A stretch of DNA of 64,000 nucleotides. Origin: Drechmeria coniospora. Its lineage: Eukaryota > Ascomycota > Sordariomycetes > Hypocreales > Ophiocordycipitaceae. Shown in pieces: positions 33,592 to 44,652 of this stretch; positions within the stretch are counted from its first letter, which is position 1; every line of letters starts with the position of its first letter. The notes under the pieces were generated by a model that did not search any database, had not been told where the DNA came from, and saw nothing but the letters and a program-made list of their open reading frames with translations. Location: positions 3,000,027 through 3,064,026 of the forward strand of contig NC_054390.1 of assembly GCF_001625195.1 (NCBI RefSeq), read 5' to 3'. The translations under genes and the position numbers were made by a program.

Positions 33592-35693
33592 TCATACCGA
33601 AATGGCGCCAAGTTTCTTGACGACGTCTTCGTAATAGCGAACCGACAGCCGCTCCGCGACCTCGTCGTTCGTCTCATCGTCGTTTTCCTCCAAGCCCAGC
33701 TTCTTGCCGCCTTCCAGACAAACCCTCGTGGCCTCCTCAAACTGTTCCCCCATCTCGCCGCCGATGTCGGCGACCATTGTTTCCTCGAGCAAACGCTCCC
33801 TTACCTTGCCCACCACATCCCCTCCACCCCTCGCCCGCCTCATGTCAATATCCAGCACGCCGTCGATCGTCTTCCAGTGTGCCAACTCGACAAAGATGAC
33901 GCCGAGGCTGTACACGTCGAAGCTCTTCTTGGACCGCTCGCGCTCCCGTCGCCGGTCCGTCTGGGCGAGGGGATGGCGGTAGAGGTCGTGCTCAAGATCG
34001 TCGCCCGGCGCATCCGTCATTTCATCGGATCCGCACGGTCGCGAAAAGTCGAAGCCGGAGAGGCAAGGCTGTCGGTAGTCGACGTGGCCGTCGCGCGTGC
34101 GGAAGAAGAGCACGTTGTGGCTGCGCAGGCCCTTGTGAAGCCAGTTGACGGCATGCAGGTAGAGGACGCAGCTGCCGAGGGAGTGGGCGAGCTTGATGCG
34201 CTCCGTGACCCGCGGCTTGCGGACGGCGCCGTCCCGGAGGAGATGGTGGAGGCTGACCGGCGGGAGGGATGCGTGCAGCCGGTCGTCGTCGGGACGCTCA
34301 AAGACGAGGCCGAGCCGTCGGTCGAGGATCTCCACCTCGTCCGGCGAGATGTCGGGGTTCGCCTTGTCGAAGAAGCCGACGCAGTGAGGCGTGCGAAAAG
34401 CCTCTGGTTTGGGGCCATGGTGAAGCAGCGAGGCGAGCTTCCGAACCCGGTCGACGATGTCTTTCTTGGACAGCGAGTGCGGCTGCAGACCAGCACCATC
34501 GTAGTCTTTCCATTCGATCCAAACCTTCTTCTTCCCCTCGGGCGTCTTCAGGAGCGCTTCGCACCGGGTCACCTCCCAGTCATCCGCCTCTGGGTCCAAT
34601 TCGATCAGATACCGGGGCATCTGGAGGCTTCGCCGCTCCGTGGGGTTGGCCAGCTCGAGGAATTTCACCGCCGCCACGTCAACGTCGGTCAAGCGGCCCG
34701 ACGTAGGGTATACCGTCTCGCTGAAGGCTTTGAACTTGGCCAACTTGGATAGCTGCGTGAGTTCGTTGACGCTCGCCTGGCGCTCCAGCTTGGACATGGG
34801 CGTCGCCGCGAGCTGACCGCCGACGTCGAGCTGGGACTTGAGGGCCAGCACGAGACAGCTGAGGTCGGCAATCTTGTGGTGCAGTAGAAGAACGCCCCGA
34901 TTCGTATCCTGGACGCTGTTTCGAATCTCCACCTGCAACGAGTGGTCTAGGATGTTGGTCATGCCATCGTTGAGCATGGAAAACTTGGCCAGCAGCGTCT
35001 CAAAGGCGGGCTTGTCCAAGGAAGCCCAGCGGAGTCGGACCCAACCCTCCTGCGACTTGAACTTTAGACCGGCCATGGCCTTTTTGATAAAGTTTTTCTT
35101 CCTCGCCGACAAGGGGAAGTTGGCCAACTTGGCGTCGACCTCGGGCGTGGCCAGGATACCATCTTCGTCACGGATCGGCCTGAGGTTGTTGTGGGTGCGA
35201 TGGTAGGAGGTGAACTCGTCAAAGAGACACTGGATCTGGACGAGAAGATCGAGAACGGTCTGACGGTGAAAGTGAAAGACGTTGGAGTTTAGTATCCTAT
35301 CGTAGTTTTCACCGTCGAAATCAAGCAGGCCCGACGTTTCGCTCCAGGCAAAGAGGCGCTGCTGCTCCATGCGCAGGCGCAGGTTGAGATACCTGCAGTC
35401 ATTTTCGTAGCCCAGGGCGGTGATGAGGAGCTGGGTGGCTAAGGGTAGAGCGATCTAGTCAGCCAAATGGACGTGAGGACTTGTTGGACCACTCGCCTCC
35501 GTGCCAGAGCGGCGAGGCGAGCTCGGGCCGAGACTGGAGAGGGGATGGGGGACATCGAGGGAGAGAGGGAGGGAGGGAGGGAGGGAGGAAGGGAGGGGAA
35601 GGAGACTGATTTGCCTTGGATGCAGCCGGTGTAGACTTGCAGGCCGAGGGAGGCAACTCCGAGGGACAAGCCGGCGATGGAGATTGGGTCCAT
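33592..35693 (-). CDS. HeLo-domain protein with C-terminal pseudokinase
   Basis: Exons 35693-35615 and 35438-33592, giving 641 residues. Exon 1 encodes MDPISIAGLSLGVASLGLQV and YTGCIQ; exon 2 continues TQLLITALGYENDCRYLNLR and RMEQQRLFAWSETSGLLD. This is the start of a HeLo (prion-inhibition and propagation) domain, the helical domain of HET-S-type cell-death proteins. The phase-1 junction fits only a GC donor (CCAAG|GCAAAT) with a TTAG acceptor preceded by GGCTGACT. The middle (about 60-250) is helical. The C-terminal half is kinase-like: the catalytic-loop position reads WLHKGLRSHNVLFF (about 459-472), with HKG in place of HRD, and the metal-binding position reads SGFDFS, followed by FDVYSLGVIFVELAHW of the C-lobe. 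The missing catalytic Asp argues for a pseudokinase. Such proteins are linked by family to incompatibility and regulated cell death; a role here is inferred. Confidence 0.85.
35439..35614 (-). other. GC-AG intron containing a GGGA/CCCT tract
   Basis: This 176-nt intron of the HeLo gene begins GCAAAT after CCAAG, with no in-phase GT alternative. It ends CCCTTAG with a GGCTGACT branch site about 25 nt upstream. The + strand at about 35560-35603 is GAGGGAGGGAGGGAGGGAGG, a G-quadruplex-capable run (CCCTCCCT in the pre-mRNA). Confidence 0.7.
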
Positions 35694-35902
35694 CAGTGAA
35701 AGATCACAGCTCGCGGCGTTACGATGCCGATGCAAGAGGAAGCCCGATGGATATCCTGCGGCTTTGCATGACTCCGATGACGAGGTGCAATTTTGGGATG
35801 GGCGAGCGTTGCAGCTTCGTCGCTGATGGAGCGGGGCCAATAGGAGGAGATGAAACAGGTCCTGCAGGATGTTGAGGTTGTACAAAGCACTTTTCAGCAC
35901 GA

Positions 35903-36220
35903 GCGTCGTCCTTGTACTGGAGTACTCGTACAGTCGACAACGACGACAGGACATTCACCCACATGCATTTTTAGGTGCAATGCAAAGGCGATCATGTTGC
36001 AACCGGCACGGCGCTGACAGAAAAGGAGCGAAATATCTACCGAGGACTGGTATCGTCACGGGCGTCGTCCTTGTGCTGGAGTACTCGTACAGCCGACAAC
36101 GACGACAGGACAGTCTACCTACATGCATTTTTAGGTACAATGCAAAGATAATCATGTCGCAACCGGCACGGCGCCGACAGAAAAGGAGCGAAATATCTAC
36201 CGAGGGCTGGCATCGTCACG
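35903..36220. repeat. 159-bp tandem duplication
   Basis: GCGTCGTCCTTGT at 35903 recurs at 36062, and the copies remain about 90% similar through ACAGAAAAGGAGCGAAATAT. A third partial copy starts at about 36221 with CGATCGCCACC. It lies about 200 bp upstream of the HeLo gene start. Confidence 0.88.
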
Positions 36221-36825
36221 ATCGCCACCACCTGTGCTGGGAGGACGGTAGAAAAAAGGACGAATGGATTCGCTCGAGTCCCATGCAGGTCCGGGCAGAT
36301 CGAGTACCACCCCATTATTACGGCCGGTGTTCTTGGCCTTGATTATTGACTTTTTTGCAAATGGGACAGGCGACGTGACGTCCATAGGGCTTCTTTTTTT
36401 TGTTTGCTCGCAAAGCATGGCGCAGACGCTAGAGAATCCGATGAGAATGAAACCTCGATGGCCATGACGATCGATCGAGACGTGATGCAATTGACGAGGA
36501 GTCACCCGCCCAGCCAAACGGACCTTGGCACTCTCAACTCGCCCCCCAGCAAGTTGCCCACGGCGCGGCTTAGTTGGAAGGTGTAGGAGAGGCGGTTTGC
36601 CACATAGTCACCATTGGCTGGGGACGGGAAGGAATCCAGTCGAAGCGTGGCGAAATGGAACGATGGGGGGACAGAAAAAACAGAGACGCACACGAACAGG
36701 ATTACGTGCCACCTTTACAGCACCAGCATACTGCGTCATGGCCCAGAGGGAACTAGAAACCCAGAACGGTCGCTCGGCCCGGACGACATGCTCGTATGCA
36801 CATGCCAGTAGTGATTGTAAATGCA

Positions 36826-36903
36826 CTACTCCAGTCCGTCAACCTTGTTGCACTCGATGACGATATGTCTGCTGGCGGGTTCCTCTGGTAGGTTCCTCGT
36901 CAT
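36826..36903 (-). pseudogene. Possible O-methyltransferase C-terminal remnant
   Basis: The minus strand reads SRHIVIECNKVDGLE then TAG. The intact O-methyltransferase at 30236 ends SDVAVIECEKVDGLE then TAG, and about 34 of the last 39 nucleotides match. Similarity stops abruptly upstream, although the frame stays open for about 60 codons without a recognisable methyltransferase motif. Either a small 3' fragment was copied here, or this is the worn end of a second methyltransferase gene. There is no Gly-rich or catalytic-His segment nearby, so no functional gene is present. Confidence 0.45.
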
Positions 36904-38065
36904 CAATTCCGGGGTTGCTTCGGGGTCTGCTACCCTGCTTCCCAACGACGATTGGGTCGAGTGCTTCTGGATGATGATGGAAACGTTCAAGTACGAGGTG
37001 CTGTCACGGAGTACCTACAGGTGCCGCAGTGGGCGCAGCTCCAACTGCCTCCAGGTAGTAGTTGTACCATGTATACTACTAGTAGTATGCTGTATGTACA
37101 TGTACGGAGTACTGTAAAGGAATTGTACTCAGGCGCCCAAGTACAGTACTTACTCGGTACCTAGCAGGCAGACTTGATACTTGTTCATTATTGGTGCTCG
37201 GAGTGCCCTCCAGCAGTCGATTGTGCCACTACAGGGCACAAAGGTAATATTACCTCATTGCGTTCCGATTCGTCATCGGGAGTGACTTGCAGCATCTCTT
37301 TTTGTCCACCCCGTACCCGCTCTATACTAGTTCGTACAGTAGTCGACGGACGGATACAGCATGAATACTAGGTAGTCATAGCGCCCACGGCGAATTGGGT
37401 ATGACGGGGCCGATCTGGCAACGACCATGTTTTTCGTACGTACTTATGCGTACCGTCCTGTACACCAGGCTGGCGATGCACAGTGCTGCGGCTGCATCCG
37501 ATCATCAATGAGCTGCCGGTGGCCACGGTCATTTGACGCACCATACTCCCACAGCGGCGTGGCATAAACCACACTGTGCAGGACGCAGCGGGACGCCTGG
37601 ATTGGCTGCCGGAAAGGCGGCTGTTATGAACCGTGGTCCCGGCTGGGCTGGATTCCGAGTGGGGACGCAGGACTCGCTAATACGAGTACATCGATGGGTG
37701 CAGGAAGAGTACCTACCAGGTACCTGGTCAACGAACGAGAACGGGCTCGGCGGCCGAGTACACGACCTCGTACCTGCTTGCACGGGCGCTTGTACATGTG
37801 ATACTCGAGCGGCAGTGGCATGGGTAACATGGCTGATTGCAGCTCCGCCGCCACGAAAATGTACACAGTATGGCTGCTGTCAAGATAACTCGCCGTCGAT
37901 CCGATCATCTAATCTTTCCCCACCTCCCATCGTTTGCTTCGATTGGGACCGTCGCCCTGCCCTGGCCCGACCTTTCCATCTCCATCATCGCCATTGCGGA
38001 ATCCAAAAGGCCACCGCGTCGTCGCAGAGGGTGCTCGCAAAGGGCGCTCACCAGCATCTGCCACC

Positions 38066-40362
38066 ATGCTCTCACCCGCCGACATCCCGCTGCCGCCCGA
38101 CGATGACTCCCTCTCGCCGCTGTCGACTCACCTGTTGACGGCGGGCTCCAGCGGCTCGGCATCGCCCAGCTCGCAGTTCCAGCCAAGCTCGATCGCGGAC
38201 AGCTCGAGGAACAACAGGTCCTCGACGGAGCTGACGTCGGGCTCGGGGGGCGAGACGGGCAACAACGCCGCCGGCGGCAACAACAACAACCTGAACAACC
38301 TCAACAACAACAACAACAAGGCTCGAGAATCGACCGTCCCGGCGGCCTGTCTTTCCTGCGTGAGTCCCCCTCCATCGGGTCGGTGGATGTAGCCGTGCAT
38401 GTCGGCGAGGGTGGGGGCCGGCTGCGAGCATTTCCGCCGGAGCGATGCTGTAACCGTACTGACGTGGCATCGGGGCCGTCACAGCGCAGCAAGCATCTCA
38501 AGTGCGACGGCCAGAACCCGTGCTCCCGATGCGTCCTGATGCAGGCCGAGTGCGTCTACGTAGCCTCCCGCCGAGGCTACAAAGGGCCTCGTCGAGGCAC
38601 GACGCAGAACCCGAACAAGAGACAGGCAACGTCGCCGCCCGAAGTCGGCGGCAACGTGACCGAGTGCCCTATGCTTCTCGGCACGCGCCCCGGTGGCGAC
38701 ATGCCGCTCGCCGTCGACGGCGGCTTCTCCCAGCCGACACCCATGTCTGGGGGCACGCCGGCTCCGGAGAACTCGTACCCTGCGGCGACGTCGACGGCGA
38801 CCAACATGCAGCTGTTCAAGTCTTACTGCAGCGTCAACGGCGTCGACCCCGCCTCCTTTCCGATGGGACAGCAGGCCGGATGCGTGCCCTCCTTTGTTCC
38901 CGTCAAGAGCCTGTCGGAGCGCTGCATCGACGCCTTTTATCATTACTTTTTCGCCTCGCATCCCTTTGTCCTCCCGCGCGCCCACCTAATGCGCATCTCC
39001 AAGGACGGCGCGCCGGAGCCGTTGCTCGCGGCCATGAGATGGACCGGTTCCGTCTTCATCGACGTCGGGCCGGCCGTGCAGAAGGGATTGTACGACGAGG
39101 CCTACCGGCTGGTGTACGACCCGCGCACCATGAGGAACGGCTTCCTCGTCCAGGCCATGATGATCCTCATCGTCACGCTCGACGGCAGCTGTCAGCAGGA
39201 ACAGGCGAGGCACCTGCTCAACGACGTCGAGCAGCTCGCGCTCGAGATCAACCTCCACACGCGGTCGTTTGCCATGCTCCACGGCCAGGGGATGCCCGTG
39301 CTGGAGGAGTGCTGGCGGAGGACGTGGTGGGACCTGTTCATCATCGACGCCATGATTGCCGGCGTCCACCGCGTCACCCACTTCCTGCTCTTCGACATTC
39401 CCACCGACGTGGCGCTCCCGTGCGAGGAGCACCAGTACCTCTCCGCTGTAGGCCATCCCTCCCCTCCCGCGTTGCTCGCTCCGTCGGCCGCCGTCTCGTC
39501 GTGCCGGGGGCCAAGGTCGTTGTGGACGCCCGCTCACCGCCGTCGGCCGTAGAACATCCCCATCCCCCTCTCGCTCGAGGACCTCGAGGACCGAGACTTC
39601 TCCGACGAGGGACGCGAGTTCTCCTCGTTTGCCTATCGCATCCTGTGCGGCCGGAACCTCGGCAAGTTCATGCGGACGCCGCCCATACTCGGGCCCGAGG
39701 ACGAGAACCTGGCTCGCATCGAGGCGCTGCTCACCAACTGGCGGCTGCACCTGCCGCAGGACAAGCGCGACGCCCTGCAGCGCGATGGCAAGCTCGACGA
39801 GATGATGTTCCAGGCGCACATGATGATGCACGCCACCTCGATCCTCCTGCACCAGCCGCACTCGCAGCTGGACACGACGCCGACGCAGAACATCAACTCG
39901 TGCGCGCCCCACCAGATGGTGCCGGCCGGCGACCTCTTCAACACGCACACGAAGCACACCATCACGTCGGCCTCGGCCATCAGCACCATGATCACGCACC
40001 GCGTGCCCCTGCTGTCGCACACGCACTTCTTCACCTGCGTCATCACGCTGTCGTCCATCGTCCACCTCAGCCGGTGGGCGCTCTTCTTCATCCCGCACGA
40101 CGACGACGACCTGCGGCAGCAGGTCCGGCTGAACATTGGCGCGCTCAACCGCCTGGCCGAGGTGTGGGGGGCCGCCGACCGGGCCCGCGGACAGGTCAAG
40201 GCCGTGGCCCAGGAGATTTACCAGGCCAAGAAGCAGCAGCGGTTAAACTCGGAATTCTGGGTCGGCCTGAAGCAGGACGAGATGATGAACACCATCGCCA
40301 TGGACGACTCCATCATCCACGAGATTGAGAGCCTGCAGGTGCCGCCGAACTTGCTTAGCTGA
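38066..40362 (+). CDS. Zn(II)2Cys6 fungal transcription factor
   Basis: Three exons: 38066-38359, 38485-39447 and 39553-40362, all phase 0, giving 688 residues. Exon 1 is a Ser-rich acidic region with an Asn run from AAC repeats (NNNNLNNLNNNNNK, about 73-86) and ends inside the zinc cluster. The cluster, CLSC-RSKHLKC-DGQNPCSRC-VLMQAEC (about residues 95-121), is split by intron 1 right after the second Cys. This is followed by the basic linker RRGYKGPRRG. The middle homology (fungal-specific trans) region spans about 185-600, with FIDVGPAVQKGLYDEAYRLV and a helical C-terminus ending SIIHEIESLQVPPNLLS. It should bind CGG half-sites as a nuclear regulator. The targets are unknown. The neighbouring ABC transporter could be a candidate target by position only. 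Confidence 0.88.
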
Positions 40363-42540
40363 AGGAAGGCGTCGCGAATGGCGTGCGAGGACAAGGGCGC
40401 GACCCGTGGTGTATCTGTACTGGTCCTGCAAAATGATAACAAATAGTAGCCGTGGTTGGGAAGGTCATTGCCGCGACGGTGCCGAAGGATGATGACGAAG
40501 CAGCCGCCTCGATCTCGAGCAAGTACATGGTGTGTGTGCGAGCACTCGTCGTCATGCCATCATGGTCTCCGACGGCCGAGGCGCGATTGAACCGACGACC
40601 AAGGCGCGATTGAACGGACGGCCAAGGTGTAGGCTTCGCGGGACGGTTGATGTTGAAGAAAGGACGGCGATTCTTGGACGGGGGCAGACCAGGATGCGCA
40701 TATGTACGAATGCTGCTTCGCCGAGGCCTAAGCATGAAGGCCGCGGGTGGTCGGCGATCAGATTGCTTGTTGGTGCCGCTCCCGGTTCGTCGGCCACCTC
40801 GGTATCTTGGACCTCAACGGCGCGGGTGGAGGTCGCCGATGCTATTCCTGGCCTGTCCCCAGTCCCCCCATGCCCCCCAATCTGCCCCATCCACCCCGGT
40901 GTCCCCAATGCCCCAGCGCCCCCCGCCAGTGTCCCCGGTGCCCCCCTCCCCCCCGCAAGTGTCCCCAGTGCCCGCCGGTGTCCCCAGTGCCCGCCGGTGT
41001 CCCCAGTGCCCGCCGGTGTCCCCAGTGCCCGCCAGCGTCCCCGGTGCCCCTGTGGGCCAGTGAGCTGGTGCTGGCTAATGCTCAGATGGACACTCCCTAG
41101 CGTGTGGCCCGCCGCCGCCGCCGCCGCCGCCTGCCCTTCCCCGACCACCGACCGCGCAACCCCTTTGGGCTTGGGAGAATTCCAAATGGCACACGTGGCA
41201 ACCAATATTTCCCAGAAGAAGAAGCGGCAACGGATGGACAGATGAATGATGGTTCCTCACACTCTTCGGGACTTGCCGCGATATTGCCCACCCCATCAGC
41301 TCGCTGGTGGTAGCGCTCGCGTTTGGCCCATTTGCCCATTAGCTAACCTGCTTCATTTGCAACTGGAATCATGGTGGGGCCGAGCTCGATGGCCCAATGC
41401 CTGAGAAAAGCGGGACAGACGCGGCAGCGGGCGGCCATTTGTGAATCAGGCGTCCGCCAGGTGCTCCGTCGCCGAAGGTCAAGGAGTAATTAATGCATGC
41501 ACGACATACAGATGCAGGCTGAAAGAAGGGAGAGATGGCTTGGATGTACGACGTAGTACATGCAAGTGTGCAGGCACATGTACAACTACTTGCGTGTGCT
41601 CGGCGACGGAGATGGAGATGTCGGCGACCCGCTGTTGTCGAATGATGACCTGCATCCTTGGTGTTGCCCGAGCCGACAAGAGTAGGACACAGCAGTTACT
41701 CTGTACGGCCAGGCTCTGCAAGAAGGGTAGCATCGACGGAATCCTTGTGCATGGCGCACATGGTGGCACTGTGCCCGACGACGATTGTCCATCTACGACT
41801 CCTTTTCACTGTTGCTACCTTTTGTAGCTACAGACCGACAAAGGGCCCTACTGTAGCTATCTACTTAGTACCTACTACCTACTGTATCTACTTACTAGGC
41901 CCTGTACCTAGTCCTATAGCTACCTACTAGGTATTACCTAGCACTTAAGGTAGTAGATGCCTGCTGTCTATCAACTTGTGTGCAGGATGGAGCAAAGTCG
42001 GCTCCTGGTAATGTTCCGTAGAGCCAGCCTGGTCATTCTCGGTCATGACGAATTGGCAATCGCAGCGCCGGCATCAAGATTGGGAGCACGATTCAATGTG
42101 GCCAAGACGGCCTTGTCGTCGTCTTCTTTCGCTCGGCCTTCCCTTCTCGCAGAGGTAGCGGAAAATATGCTGCACGTGATTGGTTACCGGGCTCGGCCAG
42201 CCAGCCTCTCGTCGCTTGCCGGAGACGTAGCCGAGAGGCGTCGTGGTTAACCTAGCGATGGACGATGCTTTTTTCACGTCCAACATCGACGCCCCCCACA
42301 AGCTCGCCGACCTCCCCCAGGGGCTGAAAGGCTGAAACTACGCCTGGCTGGAGACGAGGCTATTGTCGTGCAGAGGCTCGGTCGCCGCAAGACGTTCAAG
42401 CTTCAAATAGCCTTCGCCCTCCCAGGCCGTCGTCAGCCTGATGGTCCCGCGATGAACCACGCAACGTCGCCCGTCGTCCGCTTCCACGGTCCCAACGCTC
42501 CCCCTGGTGACGGCAGCACATGCACGGTACGCGGAACGCC
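40363..42540. other. Intergenic with a 19-bp minisatellite
   Basis: Contains the CCC-rich minisatellite at about 40870-41060, a CCG run at 41106-41130, and GTAC/TAGCTACCTACTAGG-rich sequence at 41820-41960. Open frames in the GC-rich part are products of the repeat. 42250-42540 is the probable leader of the ABC transporter. Confidence 0.6.
40870..41060. repeat. 19-bp minisatellite (CCCAGTGCCCGCCGGTGTC)
   Basis: Four near-perfect 19-bp units at about 40955-41035, flanked by more diverged ones. Because 19 is not a multiple of three, the array reads as a 19-residue periodic peptide in every frame, which creates misleading open frames. Confidence 0.85.
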
Positions 42541-44652
42541 ATGTCGCAAGGTTCGAATGCCGAGTGCCAACCCTCCCGTTCGACGGAGAGCAACGAGGCC
42601 AAGGGTGACCCGGAGCTCGGCGAGTCGGCGACGGATGGCCATCTCTACAACTCGACGGTCCAGAACTTCACCTGGAGCCGTGTGAGCGTGACGGTCAAGG
42701 ACCGCAAGTCGAAGCAGCCGAGAACGATTGTGGATGACGCTCACGGCATCGTCAAGGCCGGTACGTCCATCGTGTGGCGACCCCGCCGAAGCAAGCTGAC
42801 GCCGGCCAAAGGCGAGCTCTGCGCCCTCATGGGCCCGTCCGGCTGCGGCAAGACGACTCTCCTCAACGTCCTGGCCGGACGCCCCACCAACGCGAGCAAG
42901 GTCGAGTCCAACGTGCTCGTCAACGGAGGCACCATCTCCAAGTCGGACTTTCGACGCATCTCCTGCTTCGTCGAGCAGGAGGACGCCCTCATAGGCGCCC
43001 TTACCGTGAGGGAAACGATTGAGTTTTCCTCACGGCTCGCGCGGTCGAGGTATGCGAGATTCCACCGTCATGCTCGCCCGTCGTCATGCTCGCCCGTCGT
43101 CATGCTCGCCCGTGACGTGCATGCATCGTTCCCTTCAAGCCGCCGTGCCACTTTCGAGCCTTCCCGCTGATTCGTTCCCGCCTCCGCCAGCTCCCTCCCG
43201 CGGCTCGAGCGTCAAAGGCGAATCGACGCCCTCCTTCGCTCCTTCGGCCTCACCGAGCAGGCCGCCACCCTCATCGGCACCCCCATCCGCAAGGGCATCT
43301 CGGGCGGCCAGAAGCGGCGGGTTGGCGTCGCGAGCCAGCTCATCACCGACCCCAAGATCCTCTTCCTCGACGAGCCCACGAGCGGCCTCGACTCCGCCGC
43401 GAGCTGGGAAGTCGTCAACTACCTGCGCACCGTCGCGAGGCAAAACAACCTCGTCGTCGTCTGCTCCATCCACCAGCCCTCGACCGCGACCTTCAATCTC
43501 TTCGACAAGCTGATGCTCCTCTCGGCCGGCAAGACGCACTACTTTGGGCCCGTCGACCGGCTCATCCCGCACTTTGCCTCGGTCGGTGTCGAGGTTCCGA
43601 ACCACGTCAACCTGGCTGAGTTCATGCTCGAGCTCGTCAACATCGACTTTTCCCAGGACAAGGAGACGGCCGCGACTGGCCTCGACGAGCTGCACGGCAA
43701 GTGGGAGCTTTCCCCGCAGCGGAAGCAGACGCGGGACGACATCCTCGCCGTCGAGCAGGCCGCGACGGACGACCTTCGGCTCGAGTCGCACCACCAGAAG
43801 CCGAGCGTGCCGAGCCTCATCCTCACGCTCCTCCATCGGAGCTTCATCAAGAGCTACCGCGACGTCGTCGCCTACGGCATCCGCCTCGCCATGTACGTCG
43901 GCCTCGCCGTCATGATGGGCACCGTCTGGCTCCGTCTCCCCGCGACGCAGACGTCGATCCAGCCCTTCATCAACGCCATCTTCTTCGGCTCGGCCTTCAT
44001 GTCCTTCATGGCCGTCGCCTACGTGCCCGCTTTCCTCGAGGACCGCTTCCAGTACGTCAAGGAGCACCAGAACGGTCTCTACGGCGCCGAGGAGCTCATC
44101 GTCTCCAACTTCCTCATCGGCCTTCCCTACCTCTTCCTCATCTCCGTCGTCTTCTCCTCGATATCCTACTGGCTCTCCAACTTTCAGCCGACCGCCACCG
44201 CCTTCTTCACCTGGATCATGTGGCTTTTCTTCGACCTGCTCGCGGCCGAATCCCTCGTCGTCTTCATGTCGTCCCTCTTCCCGAGCTTCGTCATCTCCCT
44301 GGCGCTCGTCGCCTTCGCCAACGGCCTGTGGATGTCCGTCGGCGGCTTCATGGTCCCCCCGACCATCCTCAACGTCTTCTACAAGTACGTCTTTTACTAC
44401 TGGGACTACCAAAAATACGTCTTCGAGGGCATGATGGTCAATGAGTTTTCGGACCGCGACTACTCCTGCGGCGAGGACTGCCGCTGCATGTTCGACTCGC
44501 CCCTCGCCGACCAGTGCATGATTGCCGGCCAGGCGGTCCTGGACCAGTACGGCTACGTCACGGGCCAGCTCGGCCAGAACGTGGGCATCATGATGGCCAT
44601 TATTTTTGGGTACCGCCTGGCTTCGTGGCTTGTTTTGAAGCTGCGAACCTGA
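42541..44652 (+). CDS. ABCG/WHITE-type half ABC transporter
   Basis: Exons 42541-42760, 42812-43049 and 43191-44652 give 639 residues, the usual half-transporter size. An alternative ATG 21 nt upstream (42520) is in frame. The nucleotide-binding domain comes first: Walker A GPSGCGKTT (about 81-89), signature ISGGQKRR (189-196), Walker B LFLDEPTSGLD (210-220) and the CSIHQPS switch. A six-helix membrane domain follows from about residue 365 (VVAYGIRLAMYVGLAVMMGT through GIMMAIIFGYRLASWLVL), with a Cys-rich extracellular loop CGEDCRCMF before the last helix. Such proteins dimerise and export lipids, sterols, pigments or toxic compounds. Intron 1 is only 51 nt, a multiple of three and stop-free, so retention would add 17 residues just before Walker A. 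Intron 2 carries a 16-bp triplicate. Confidence 0.9.
43067..43114. repeat. 16-bp tandem repeat within ABC transporter intron 2
   Basis: Three copies of GTCATGCTCGCCCGTC lie inside the 141-nt intron, outside the splice sites. Confidence 0.8.

Larger units (their letters stand above)
35694..38065. other. Intergenic with a tandem duplication and a gene remnant
   Basis: Contains the 159-bp duplication (35903-36220) and the O-methyltransferase-like C-terminal remnant (36826-36903). GTAC-rich stretches lie at 37000-37180 and 37320-37450. 37860-38065 is the leader of the zinc-cluster gene. No complete gene is visible. Confidence 0.6.

Noticed and set aside
40532..41245. Open frames of about 200 codons on both strands around the 19-bp minisatellite
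   Set aside because: The repeat is stop-free, and its non-triplet length makes every frame look periodic; no domain or intron structure.
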